64,000 nt of DNA from Neoceratodus forsteri (lineage: Eukaryota; Chordata; Ceratodontiformes; Ceratodontidae), in assembly GCA_016271365.2 (NCBI GenBank), contig JADMNL010000028.1:54392001-54456000 (forward strand), given 5' to 3'. A program made the position numbers and the translations under genes. Shown here piece after piece: positions 22,401 through 34,022 of this stretch. Positions within the stretch are counted from its first letter, which is position 1. Every line of letters starts with the position of its first letter. The notes under the pieces are model-generated. The model saw only the letters and a program-made list of their open reading frames with translations. It made no database searches and was not told the DNA's origin.

Positions 22401-24605
22401 TCACCCTTTCAGTACAGAATTCCCAGGACAAGTACCTCCCACCCTTACCCCCTTTCCCTTCTAATGCCCCTTCCACCACCCCAGTATTCATTCTTCCCTG
22501 TCCCTCACCCCACCAGCTGCACCCTCGTAGACTTCTGTATCTGCACCTCACTTCTGCCTCACCCCTTCAGTACAGAATTCCCAGGACAAGTACCTCCCAC
22601 CCCTTACCCCTTCCCTTCTAATGCCCCTTCCACCACCCCAGTATTCATTCTTCCTGCCCTCACCCCACCAGCTGCACCTCTGTGACTTCTGTATCTGCAC
22701 CCCTACTTCTGCCTCCACCCTTTCAGTACAGAATTCCCCGGACAAGTACCTCCCACCCTTACCCCTTTCCTTCTAATGCCCTTCCACCACCCCAGTATTC
22801 ATTCTTCCTGTCCCTCACCCCACCAGCTGCACCTCTGTGACTTCTGTATCTGCACCCTACTTCTGCCTCACCCTTTCAGTACAGAATTCCCAGGACAAGT
22901 ACCTCCCACCCCTTACCCCTTCCCTTCTAATGCCCCTTCCACCACCCCAGTATTCATTCTTCCCTGTCCCTTACCCCACCAGCTGCACCTCTGTGACTTC
23001 TGTATCTGCACCCTACTTCTGCCTCACCCTTTCAGTACAGAATTCCCCAGGACAAGTACCTCCCACCCCTTACCCCTTCCTTCTAATGCCCCTTCCACCA
23101 CCCCAGTATTCATTCTTCCCTGTCCCTTACCCCACCAGCTGCACCTCTGTGACTTCTGTATCTGCACCTACTTCTGCCTCACCCTTTCAGTACAGAATTC
23201 CCAGGACAAGTACCTCCCACCCCTTCCCCTTCCTTCTAATGCCCCTTCCACCACCCCAGTATTCATTCTTCCTGTCCCTTACCCCACCAGCTGCACCTCT
23301 GTGACTTCTGTATCTGCACCTACTTCTGCCTCACCCCTTCAGTACAGAATTCCCCAGGACAAGTACCTCCCACCCTTACCCCTTTCCTTCTAATGCCCCT
23401 TCCACCACCCCAGTATTCATTCTTCCTGTCCCTCACCCCACCAGCTGCACCCTCTGTGACTTCTGTATCTGCACCCTACTTCTGCCTCACCCTTCAGTAC
23501 AGAATTCCCCAGGACAAGTACCTCCCCACCCCTTACCCCTTCCCTTCTAATGCCCCTTCCACCACCCCAGTATTCATTCTTCCCTGTCCCTACCCCACCA
23601 GCTGCACCTCTGTGACTTCTGTATCTGCACCCCTACTTCTGCCTCACCCTTCAGTACAGAATTCCTCAGGACAAGTACCTCCCACCCCTTACCCCTTTCC
23701 TTCTAATGCCCCTTCCACCACCCCAGTATTCATTCTTCCCTGTCCCTCACCCCACCAGCTGCACCTCTGTGACTTCTGTATCTGCACCCCTACTTCTGCC
23801 TCACCCCTTCAGTACAGAATTCCCAGGACAAGTACCTCCCACCCTTACCCCTTCCTTCTAATGCCCCTTCCACCACCCCAGTATTCATTCTTCCCTGTCC
23901 CTTACCCCACCAGCTGCACCCTCTGTGACTTCTGTATCTGCACCCCTACTTCTGCCTCACCCCTTTCAGTACAGAATTCCCCAGGACAAGTACCTCCCCC
24001 ACCCCTTACCCCTTTCCTTCTAATGCCCCTTCCACCACCCCAGTATTCATTCTTCCTTGTCCCTTACCCCACCAGCTGCACCCTCTGTGACTTCTGTATC
24101 TGCACCCCTACTTCTGCCTCACCCCTTTCAGTACAGAATTCCCAGGACAAGTACCTCCCACCCCTTACCCCTTTCCTTCTAATGCCCCTTCCACCACCCC
24201 AGTATTCATTCTTCCTGTCCCTTACCCCACCAGCTGCACCCTCTGTGACTTCTGTATCTGCACCCTACTCTGCCTCACCCCTTCAGTACAGAATTCCCAG
24301 GACAAGTACCTCCCCACCCCTACCCCTTTCCTTCTAATGCCCCTTCCACCACCCCAGTATTCATTCTTCCTGTCCCTTACCCCACCAGCTGCACCCTCTG
24401 TGACTTCTGTATCTGCACCCCTACTTCTGCCTCACCCCTTTCAGTACAGAATTCCCCAGGACAAGTACCTCCCCCACCCCTTACCCCCTTTCCCTTCTAA
24501 TGCCCCTTCCACCACCCCAGTATTCATTCTTCCCTGTCCCTTACCCCACCAGCTGCACCCTCTGTGACTTCTGTATCTGCACCCCTACTTCTGCCTCACC
24601 CCTTT
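19411..24605 (-). repeat. 33-copy minisatellite formed inside CR1 ORF1 (unit up to ~162 bp)
   Basis: The marker TATCTGCA occurs 33 times from 19541 to 24574, with spacings of 152-164 bp and a mean of 157. Several units are exactly 162 bp, or 54 codons. Shorter units differ mostly by one or two bases in C runs. Each unit on the minus strand includes CTGGGGAATTCTGTACTG, a diverged copy of the ORF1 catalytic motif codons (GDSILK becomes GNSVLK in the matching frame). The right flank continues into an ORF1-like linker, so the array is an internal expansion of ORF1. The long proline-rich plus-strand frames across the array are its shadow. Confidence 0.92.
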
Positions 24606-25650
24606 TCTCTGCCTTATTCCTCCCATTCCTCATCCCCCATCCTCTTGAACCCCTTCCCAGCCTGGATACTTGCTACTGGGCTTCCTATGTCAACCTCCCC
24701 TCCTCCCCTGCTGATTTCCAACCCCTCTCCTATCCCCGCTTTTGTTGATTTAGAGCCTGCATTCCCTTCTACCTCAATAGCGATGTCCCTCCCATCCTTC
24801 CCCCTTCCCGTAGCCTTCTCTCCTTGAGTCACCACCCCATCCTTCCTTACTAGCTCCTTTCTACCCTTTTGTCCTCGCTATCTGTTCCCCTATCTGTTGC
24901 CATCCCTCTCATGCCCTGCTTGTCCTCCCCCTTCAGTATGTTCCTGCTCCCCCCTCTCTCCCATAGCAGAGGTTTGAATCTATTTGTAGTCAATACCAGT
25001 CTTACATCTCTTCCCCTATCAGCTCCCCTCCTCCCTATGTGTTCACATCCCAAGCCACCCTGGTCCCTCCCTACACCAGCCATCTGCTCCCTCCCTGGTT
25101 CTCCCCTGTACTCCTTATTGTCTCTTCCTACCCCAACAGGAGGCCCCCACCCTCACCTCAGGTGCTCCCTCCCTTCTCCTCTCTTTTCTGCTAGTGCCTC
25201 TGATACTGGGGTCAGTTTCAGTCCCTAGTTATTCTTCCTCTGTCCCCCTTTGCCATGCCCTATTCCACCCCAGATGCCTACCATACTCATCTGCCCTGCC
25301 ACTTACACTCCTCCCTTACCTCCACAGTTCCTTCCTCAGACTAGCCAGTCATCTACAGACCATACACTTCCATCCTCCACGCCCACTCCAGAATCATGGC
25401 AGACCCACACCCTGTACACCCCTCCACCCTTCCAAAGATGCCCGCTCTATTAACATGTGGCACCTGCCCCATTTTGGCCCCCCATCTTATGTTATGGTCT
25501 CTTACTCCCAGGTTCTGTACCCTACTACAACTGTTAGGCCCCTACTTAGTCAAATTCCTGTCTCCCCCACCCTAGTCCCCTTGCTGACCCCTTGCCGACC
25601 ACTGCAATTCAGTTTCAAATCTCATCCATTAGATACTGTATTAGTGTAGT
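24606..25650 (-). pseudogene. CR1 ORF1 N-terminal/linker region, minus strand
   Basis: The minus strand stays purine rich and carries two short frames that fit CR1 ORF1 linkers. 25083 to 24850 contains VLTTNRFKPL, like the NRF block found before the esterase in many CR1 ORF1 proteins. 24835 to 24614 is Gly/Glu/Lys rich. Farther right (to 25650) the DNA keeps the same composition, but I see no zinc-finger or coiled-coil start. The gene is broken and its 5' limit is unknown. It ends about 150 bp from the plus-strand CR1, so the two elements lie head to head. Confidence 0.45.
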
Positions 25651-25689
25651 AATCAGAAAGCCTCCTTGTCTGGTTTTCACCCCTCAGTT

Positions 25690-25798
25690 ACCATACTTTC
25701 TGTTCTTGGCTCCATATAGTTTCACTTAGCCGTGTTAGAAATCCTATTGCACACCAAGTATTACTCAGCTCAGTTAGAGAAATAAACAGAACAAATAA
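25690..25798 (+). repeat. Left half of a repeat split by the CR1 insertion
   Basis: CTCAGCTCAGTTAGAGAAAT and the following AAACAGAACAAATA recur at about 31030-31064 and 31105-31138. The matching right half resumes at 29794. Confidence 0.75.
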
Positions 25799-25807
25799 CA
25801 GAACAAA

Positions 25808-26510
25808 GTGCAATGCAGTGGCTGTGGGGCAGCCATATTCAGGCAGACCTTCTGGACACTGAGGTGCTGCCCTATCTGCATGCATCTATCTGGACTACGG
25901 GAGGAGGTAGCCAGACTCAGAGCAGAAGTAAACTGGGTCAGGAGTACCATCACCCTTATCCAGGGACCACCCAGTCCAATGCAACTGCCTCAAAGGATGC
26001 TGAGAATGAGGAGCACTTGGATGACAGTGGGCTCAGGGAGGGTTAGAGCAGTCAGGCAGAGGCACATCCCAGATCCTATTCCACTCAAGAACTCATATGC
26101 CACACTGGCAAATGAGGACAACCAAATACAGGTACCCAGAGAAGTGGAAGGAAAGGATGTGGAGGTTAGCCAAAGAGGTGACCTCAGCGGGGAAAGCAGT
26201 GGACCCCTGAGGAGGAGGAAGTGAATCCTGGTGGGGGACTCCATCATAAGAGGGATCCAGCTAGGAACACAGGAGGGGGAGGACAGGGAGGTGAGGTGCC
26301 TACCAGGTGCCACGGCATGGAGGGATGGAAAGAAGATCCTGGGGATCACTGGGAAGGCAAGACGGAGGGTGAGCTGGATGTCATTATCCACCTAGGTACT
26401 AATGACCTGGCAAATGGGAGCCAAAGGAAGTTCAGGAAGAATTTAGGAAATTGGGAGGGTCTCAAGCAAGTAGCTACTTCTGTCATTTTCTAGAAGTACT
26501 ACCTGTGAGA
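25808..26510 (+). pseudogene. CR1 ORF1: Cys-rich finger, coiled coil and SGNH esterase
   Basis: The frame opens with MQCSGCGAAIFRQTFWTLRC, giving a CxxC...CCxxC metal-binding pattern. A heptad-like helix follows (LREEVARLRAEVNWVRS, about residues 28-44), then a linker with KNSYATLANE. One in-frame TGA (26222-26224) separates this 138-codon part from ILVGDSIIRGIQLG, the catalytic-Ser block of the esterase. After a frameshift, DVIIHLGTNDLANG gives the second catalytic block at about 26378-26419. ORF1 proteins of this class bind RNA and self-associate; the esterase role is not settled. Apart from the stop and one or two indels, domain order is complete. Confidence 0.8.
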
Positions 26511-26948
26511 GGCAAGGATAGCATAGAGTGCATGCACCAGGAACTTTAACTCATGGTTGAAGAACTGGCTGTGAGGAAGAGTTTGGATTCATTGGTGACT
26601 GGGGACCCACCTGGAGGGATGGAGGTTTGTTCAAGCCTGACAGCCTGCATCCATCCTGGAGGGAATCCAAGCACTCAATGATAAGTTTAAATGCTACATT
26701 GACAAGCATTTAAACTAGCAAAGGGGGGTGGCAGGCCAGCAAGGAGGGTACCTACTTGCTCACCCCCCACAGCTAGCAGTGGAACCAGTGAACCAGAGGA
26801 GTGGCTATCTCTGCAAAGCAGTGTGCAAAAGATGGAGATTAGTGCCCAAGAGGTGGATAAGCAGAAAAGGGGCAAAATTCAGCAGACGGGCAGACAGCAA
26901 GAAGAACCAGGGATAAATGACAACCAAGGAAGAGGCTGAAGTAGAACA

Positions 26949-29760
26949 GTGAGACAGTCTAGGGAGGTCAAATCATGGAAAGCCATGTGTGCAAATGTCA
27001 GGAGCCTTAGCAACAAGATGGAAGATCTGGAGGCTGTCATGGTGCAGTCAGACCTGGACATTGTGGCCATCACTGAAACCTGTGTGTGGTCGATAACCAC
27101 GACTGGAGGATGGCCATACCTGGCTACAACATATTCAGAAGAGACAGAGCAGGCAGGAAGGAGGAGGAGGGCACTGTATGTAAAAATGACATAAGGGCCA
27201 CAGAGATCCAGGAGGAACAAAATGGGGAGAGATACTGGGTTAAGCTGGAAAGGAAATGGGGACAGCCATCCGCACAGGTGTGGTCTGTAGACCACCAGCC
27301 CAGGAGGAAGAAACAGATAGGGAGTTGATGCTAGCCATCCAAAGGATGGCAGACAAGGGGAGGTAGTACTGGTTGAGACTTCAATATTCCAGACGTGGAC
27401 TGGAGCATCCCAGCAGCAGCATCAACTAGGAGCAGATTTATCCTGGACTCCTTCAGGTGCCTTCCTCAAGCAACTGGTCATGGAACCAACTCGGCAGAAG
27501 GCAATACTGGACCTTGTGCTCACAAACAGGGACAGTGTGATGGGGTAAGAGGGGAAGCACCTGGGAAACAGTGACCACCAGTCATTGTGGTTTGAAATCA
27601 CAGAAAGAGCAGAACCAAACCACACAAAAACACGTATCCTGGATTTTAGGGGGGCAGACTTTGGGAAAATGGGTAGATACTTGAAAGAGGCATTAAGGGG
27701 AATGGGACAGAATCAGGGGTTGAGGAACAGTGGGCAGTATTTAAAATGGGGATTACAAGAACAACAGAATTATGTATTAAGCAGGTTAGCAAGAGGAAAA
27801 GGAAGAGGAGACCATTATGGTTTTCCAAAGAGGTAGCAAAGAAAGTGAAAGCAAAAGATTGCATTCAGGCAATACAAAAGACACAGGCAGAAGGGATAGG
27901 AGAAGTACCAGTAGAAGCAAAGGGCAGCAGGAGGTCTGTGAAGGAAGCCAAAGCTCAGACAGAAGAACACATTGCAAAATCAGTGGGTAGAGGGACAAAA
28001 CCTTTACAGGTACATAAGTGAAAGAAAGACAAAGGGAGGGATAGTGAGACTGAAGGGGAGGATGGGGCCACGTGGAGGATGACAACAGTAAAGCTGACAT
28101 ACTGAACAGGTATTTCTGCTCAGTCTTTACTGAGGAAGAGGAGGGTAATGGGTCTGAAGGAGTACAAGGGGTGAGAATGGTGCAGAAATGGACACAAGTC
28201 CCTTTACATGAGAAAGGATCCTGAAGGAACTGGAAGTAATAAGAGTTGATAAAGCAATGGGGCCAGATGGGGTGCACCCCAGGGTCCTTAAAGAACTAAG
28301 AGAGGTGGTGGCTGAACCTCTGGCTATCCTCTTTAGCCAATCACTGGAAACAGGGAGGTACCCAAAGACTGAGGACAGCAGATGTAGTCCCTTATACAAA
28401 AGGGGTAACAAAGAGGAAGCAGGAACCAGACCAGTCAGCCTCACCTCGGTAGTGGGGAAGATCATGAAGCACTACTGAAGGAGAGATTGGTGGAACATCT
28501 GGTTGTCAATGGACCACAGGACCCAAGGCAGCATGGTTTCACTAGGGGAGGCCGCGTCAGACCAACCTCATTGAATTTTTGACTGGGTGACTAGGGAGGT
28601 GGATCAGGGAGGGCAGTGACATGGCCTATCTAGACTTCAGCAAGGCCTTTGACACTGTGCCACATAGAAGACTATTACACAAACTGGGGAATATGGGTGT
28701 GGCAGGACAGTAGTGTGGTGGGTAGGTAACTGGCTGGGTGGCAGGACACAGAGGGTGGTGGTAAATGGCTGTCACTCCACAGAGGGAAGAGTGACCAGTG
28801 GGGTACCACAGGGATCAGTGCTGGGACCGTCCTATTCAACCATCTTCATCAGTGACATGGCGAGGACCCAGAAGGCAGAATCACTGTTCGCTGATGACAC
28901 AAAGCTCTGTAACAGAGTAGACACACCAGAGAGTGTAGACAGAATAGAAGCGACCTGCAGAAACTTGAAGAATGGTCAGGGGTTTGGCAGTTGAAATTCA
29001 ATGCAAAGAAGTGCAAGATAATGCATATGGGGCACAAAAACCCTGGCACAATATATCAGTTGGGGGTGAGGATAGCATGCTCAAGCAGGAAAGGGATATT
29101 GGGGTTATCATCTCTGATGACCTCAAGGTAGAGGAAACAGTGTGACAAGGCAGCAGGTAAAGCAAATAGGATGCTGGGATGTATAGGCAGAGGCATTACC
29201 AGCAGGAAAAGGGAGGTCATAATCCACTTATACAAGATACTAGCGAGGGGCCCCACCTGAGTACAGTGTACAGTTCTGGGACCATACCATGTAAGGACAT
29301 AGACAGGTAGAGAAGGTTGAGAGGAGGCAACAAAGATGGTGCATAGATTGCATCACAAGTCCTATGAAGACAGGTTGAAGAACTGAACATGTACTCCTGG
29401 AGGAGAGGAGGAGAGGAGGGAGAGAGGAATATGATAGACATACAAGTATCTTACAGGAGGAACAGGGTGCAGGAAAACACTATTTTTAAGCAAAAAGATG
29501 TTCCAGGACTAGAGGGCATGGATGAAGTTGAGGAGGACGATTCAGAGGAAACGTGAGAAAGAATTTCTTCACAGAACGGTGGTGGACAAGTGGAACACCC
29601 TGCCAGAGGAAGTGGTGGGGCTGAAACAATCACGGATCTAAGAATGCATGGGATAGACATAAAGGAATTCTGGAGGTCAGGGGTAAGGTGCAACAGACTT
29701 CTAGGAAAACAAACTGAACTTACAAGCTCAAATGGGCAGACTGGGTGGGCCATAGGCCCT
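26949..29760 (+). pseudogene. CR1 ORF2: endonuclease and reverse transcriptase, inactivated
   Basis: The endonuclease begins with SWKAMCANVRSLSNKMEDLE and keeps AITETC (26990-27090). The GDFN block is destroyed near 27370, and EPTRQKAILDLVLTNRDSV follows near 27480-27540. The reverse transcriptase has MGPDGVHPRVLKEL (28254-28296), MAYLDFSKAFDTVPHR (about 28621-28668), SGVPQGSVLGP (28797-28829) and the intact active site LFADDTKLC (28886-28912). The C-terminal domain ends near 29660 with TGLRMHGIDIKEFWR-like sequence. Many frameshifts and stops are present. The family nicks target DNA and copies its own RNA there. Part of the region between endonuclease and polymerase (27600-28130) is a Lys-rich helical stretch, as usual for the clade. 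Confidence 0.88.
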
Positions 29761-29793
29761 TATTTGCCGACACTGTCTATGTATCTATGTAAC

Positions 29794-30980
29794 TAAATAT
29801 GTGTTATTACAGCAATCCTAAAGTATCCAGTCATTGCTTTATCTCGACTCCAGAGACTCTGCTGTAATATAGGATCACAGAGGACCCGTGCGGGAGGGTG
29901 GGCAATTGTATAGTCTCGGCAGAGCTCCATTGAGCTCGCTCACTTCCCCCTCTCTCTCGTTCATTCTATTTCTCCTGTACTGGGCTCCTGCTTGCATTGG
30001 CACCTTCTTCTGCCACAAAGAAATTTCCAGCAGTCCCAACACAGCTCTGTTGAGGTCGCACATCCCCCCTCACTTGCTCATTCTGTTTCTCCCAATGCTG
30101 CAGGCTGCCCTTTTATACTGGGCTCCTGCCTGCATTGGCACCTTTTTCTGCCCACAAAGAAATCTGCAGCAGTCCTGACACAGCTCTGTTGAGGTCACTC
30201 ACTGCCCTTTTGTTTGTCCCGGTGCTGCAGGCTGCCCTTTTGTACTGGGCTCCTGCCTGCGTTGGCCCCTTTTTCTGCCCACAAAGAAGTTCACAGCTGT
30301 CCTGACACAGCTTCATTGAGATTGCTCACTCCCCCTCTCTCACTCGCTCATTCTGTTTCTCCTGGCACTGCAGGCTGCCCTTTTGTACTGGGGTCCTACC
30401 TCCATTGGTGCCTTTTTCTGCCCACAAAGAAACCTGCAGCAGTCCCGACAGAGTTCTGTTGAGCTCGCTCACTCCCCCTCTCTCACTCACTTGTTCCATT
30501 TCTCCTAGCACTGCAGGCTGCCCTTTTGTACTGGGCTCCTGCCTGCGTTGGTGCCTTTTTCTGCACACATAGAAATCTGCAGCAGTTCCGATAGAGCTCT
30601 GTTGAGCTTGTTCACTCACTTCTCTCACTCACTCATTCTGTTTCTCCCACCGCTGCAGACTGGCCTTTTGTACTGGGCCCCTGCCTGCAGTGGCGCCTTT
30701 TTCTGCCCACAGAGAAATCTGAAGCAGTGCCAATGGAGCTCAGTTGAGCTGGGTCACTCCCCCTCTCTCTAACTCACTCATTCCTAATTTGTCCCAAACA
30801 CTGATTTCCCAAAGCGACTGTGCTTTTCTGTACCTGAAGCGTGAAAACACATTTCAGCCAGGATGCAAAAAATGAAAGCTGTACTGTTCATAAGGAGGTG
30901 TGGAAAAATGGCAATGTTGAAAATCTGTAGTGAAAATATTGTAAATTCGCGAAGTTATGAGCGTGCGTAGTAACTGCGCA
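29794..30980 (+). repeat. Duplicated block, copy 1, with six ~142-bp tandem units
   Basis: The block starts with TTATTACAGCAATCCTAAAG and GTCTCGGCAGAGCTC, then carries an array (29905-30785). Its marker CACAAAGAA recurs at about 139, 127, 143, 143 and 142 bp from 30012. Each unit has TGTACTGGGCTCCTGC and a CTCACTC-rich segment. It ends in one satellite unit of the composite type (30790-30980). The same arrangement repeats at 31140-32200, so about 1.3 kb was duplicated in tandem. Confidence 0.85.
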
Positions 30981-31139
30981 ATGCACGCTCTTAAAACAGT
31001 AATTTTTCTGATTTTTTTCTACAAAATTTACAACTCAGCTCAATTAGAGAAATAAACAGAACAAATAAATATGTATTATTACAGCAATCATACTACTATA
31101 GCTCAGTACTTAGCTCAGTTAGAGAAATAAACAGAACAA
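30981..31139 (+). repeat. Junction segment with uninterrupted CR1 target sequence
   Basis: Two copies of a TTAGAGAAATAAACAGAAC motif lie here (31036 and 31111). The first joins directly to the ATTATTACAGCAAT block, giving the pre-insertion form of the sequence that the CR1 at 25799-29793 interrupted. Confidence 0.75.
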
Positions 31140-32027
31140 CTTAATCTGTATTATTGCAGCAATCCTAAAAGTATCCAACCTTTGCTTTGTCTCCACTCCA
31201 GAGACACCGCTGCAATATAGGACAACAGAGGACTCTGGACAGGAGGATGGGTAACTCTAAAGTCTCGGCAGAGCTCGATTAAGCTAGATCACTCCCCTGC
31301 TCACTTGCTTGTTATATTTCTCCCAACACTGCAGGGTGCTCTTTTGTACTGGCTTCTGCTTGCGTTAGTGCCTTTTTCTACCCACAAAGAAATACGCAGC
31401 AGTCCTGACACCATTCCATTGAGTTACCTCACTCCCACTCTCTCACTCACTCGTTCTGTTTCTCCCGGTGCTGCAGGCTGCCTTTTTGTACTGGGCTTTT
31501 GTCTGTATTGGCACCTCTTTCTGCCTACAAAGAAGTTCACAGCTGTACTGACAGAGCTCTGTTGAGGTCGCTCACTCCCCGTCTCTCAATTGCTCATTCT
31601 GTTTCTCCTGGCACGGTAGGCTGCCCTTTTGTACTGGGCTCCTGCTTCCATTGCTGCCTTTTTCTGCCCACAAAGAAATCCTCAGCAGTCCCAACAGAGC
31701 TTCATTGAGCTCGTTCACTCCTCCCCACTCACTCGTTCTGTTTCTCCCGGTGCTGCAGGCTGCCTTTTTGTACTGGGCTCCTGCCTGCATTGGTACCTTT
31801 TTCTGCCCACAAAGAAATCTGCAGGAGTCCTGATAGAGCTCTACTGAGCTCGCTCACTTCCCCTCTCTCATTCGCTCGTTCTGTTTCTCCCACCACTGCA
31901 GGCTGCCCTTTTGTACTGGGCCACTGCCTGCATTGATGCCTTTTTCCTGCTCACAAAGAAATCCTCAGCAGTCCCGACAAAGCTCAGTTGAGCTCGGTCA
32001 CTCCCCTCTCTCACTCGCTCGATCTTT
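31140..32027 (+). repeat. Duplicated block, copy 2, with five ~142-bp tandem units
   Basis: It has the same order as copy 1. The leader is 31140-31290, then come units with the CACAAAGAA marker near 31383, 31526, 31669, 31809 and 31954. It passes into a satellite unit at 32028. Units differ between the two blocks, so duplication was not recent or units have exchanged since. Confidence 0.85.
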
Positions 32028-33620
32028 ATCTGTCCCAAACACTGATTTCCTACAGCGACCATGCTATTCTGCACCAGAAGTGCAAAAACATATTTTTGCC
32101 AGGATGTGAAAAATGACAGCTGTACTGTTCATAAGGAGGTGGGAAAAAATGCCAGTGTTGAAAGTCTGGTGTGACAATATTACAAATCAGTGAAGTTACA
32201 AGGGTGCGTGGGAACTGCACAACGCACACTTGTAACACAGTCGTTTGATGGACTATCGGCCCTAAATTTTTAGCACATTCATTTTAGAACCTCTGCTCAT
32301 GAACAGTGTCACTGTCGTTTTCTTAATCTGTCCTGAACTCTGATTTCCCACAGAGATGGCACTATTCTGCATTGGAAGTGTGAAAACACATTTCAGCCAG
32401 GATGGGAAAAGTGACAGCTGTACTGTTCACAAGGAGGTGTGAAAAAATGCCAATGTTGAAAATCTGGCATGAAAATATTGCAAGTTCGCAAAGTTCCGAG
32501 CATGCATAGCAACTGCGCAACTCACGCACGTTAGTCACTTTTTTGATTTTTCCACCAAATTTGCAACATAGGCTCTTTGAGATCCCACCTCATGAACACT
32601 GTCACAGTCATTTCATTAATTGGTCCCGAAAGGTGATTCCACACAGTGACCACAAAATCACCTTTCAGGGCTGAATAATGCCATGACAGTGGTTAAAATC
32701 ATGAGGAGGGGTCCCAAAAACCCCAAGTTGAAAATTTGGTACCAACATTGCATAAAATGCCTGAGATATGCACAAAAGTTGAAAACACCCTATTTATGCC
32801 ATTATACAGCTTACGGCATTTTCTTAGTTGATGATGGCTTTGAAGAGTGCAGAGCGTGTTCCGGTTCACAAAAGATGCCACTTATGTCTAGGAGGTAAAT
32901 TTGGCCGAAGGAGGGTGGGAGGGGTATGCAGTGGTGGGTGCAGGTTGGGAGGAGGCATGGACAGCGAAGGACCGTTTCTTCTTTTCAGGGGTAAAAATAG
33001 ACCTCATGGGATGTTTTTTCTTTATACAGGTACTTCTGGCATGCTGGGGTGGGCCCTCAGCATGCCACCTGAATGTTTTGAGGTGGAGGGCACTGGATCC
33101 AACGGGGACTGGGCACCCCCATCAGCACATACTGGGGGGGCTCATGAGGTGAGGGGGATTGGGTACACCCCTCGGCACACAAGAAATGGGGAGACATGCT
33201 GACGGAGATTGGGCACCCCTGTCGGCAAAGAAAGAAGGGTGGCATGATGCAGAGGGGGATTGGGCACCCCCTCTGGACACAGTAACAAAATCCGATGGGG
33301 ACTGCGCTCCCCATCAGTAAACTGGATGGGGGGAATGGAAGGGACCTCCCTGCAATGACAGGTCGCTCCCTTATTGCAGCGGATGATGCTGCAGTGACGA
33401 GATGGCCCCTGATTGCAGCGGCTAAAACTTTTCAAGATTGTGGCACACTGGCTGAACTAGTGTCAACAGAAGCAGTGTGCCACAGCATTGGGGAATAGGG
33501 ACCAAGCCTTAAAAGGCAGTGGGGGCATTGGCCACAACAGTGCCACACCTCCACAACCTGCTTCTGGAGCAAGCTGCCACAATATGTTTATTACGCATGC
33601 GCACGATCAACATAAAAACT
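32028..33620 (+). mobile_element. Unclassified composite repeat element, copy C (partial)
   Basis: It holds about two ~293-bp satellite units (32028-32660) and the intron-like module, with a weaker donor GAG/GTAAAT near 32892 and pyrimidine-rich acceptor candidates near 32990 and 33029. An H2 hairpin follows at 33038-33066 (GGCATGCTG with CAGCATGCC). Then come several one-sided H1-like units (GGGATTGGGCACCCC near 33205 and 33255) and an inner terminus with ACGCATGCGCA near 33593. The outer terminus is missing. In its place is the 142-bp array block. Confidence 0.6.
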
Positions 33621-34022
33621 ATGGTTTAAACGAAAATCTCATCTGTCTTCTCTCTTTCTTTCTATCTGGTTTTCTTGTGAGTCTAGCTCAGTTTATATGA
33701 CCTCGTTTTTTCTTTAATAAAAATCTCCAGATTCAGTTTCTGTCCCCCACCTTGAGTTCCTTCTTCCTTCCTTCCTTCCTTGTGCTGCACCCCCCCACCT
33801 CCCTTTGGTGTCTGCTGCACTTCTCTCTTTCCTTTTTTCTGCCTCTTCGTTTCTTGTATTCATTCTTCTGTTTACACATTTTATTCTGTTATAACCTCTC
33901 TGTGACCGTTTGCAAATATTCCGACCCCTACACCCCTTTTGTTTTTTGTTGCCATCTGCCTTCTTCGTTTGACAGCTATCTTGTAATTGTTTATACTCTC
34001 ATATATCCCTCACGTGCATTGC
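33621..34022. other. T-rich spacer with TTCC microsatellite
   Basis: It contains a short TTCC repeat (33759-33780) and pyrimidine-rich DNA. No gene is supported. Confidence 0.55.

Larger units (their letters stand above)
25799..29793 (+). mobile_element. Nearly complete CR1-type LINE (copy 1)
   Basis: It runs from a zinc-finger ORF1 start to a typical CR1 3' end (CACTGTCTATGTATCTATGT near 29771-29790). The insertion limits can be read because the flanks match an uninterrupted copy at 31029-31090. There AGAAATAAACAGAACAAATA joins directly to ATATGTATTATTACAGCAAT, while here the element sits between those two blocks. At about 4.0 kb it includes most of both ORFs. The same family recurs at 60690-63188 and 47163-47748, both on the minus strand. 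Confidence 0.88.

Noticed and set aside
19431..24748. Many long proline-rich open frames on the plus strand (up to 314 codons)
   Set aside because: They come from the tandem array. The frame changes whenever a C run changes length, each frame repeats the same residues, and the biological sense of the region is the minus-strand CR1 ORF1.
29905..32027. CRISPR-like direct repeats
   Set aside because: The ~142-bp units are contiguous and diverged, with no constant short repeat separated by unique spacers. The surroundings are eukaryotic transposons.
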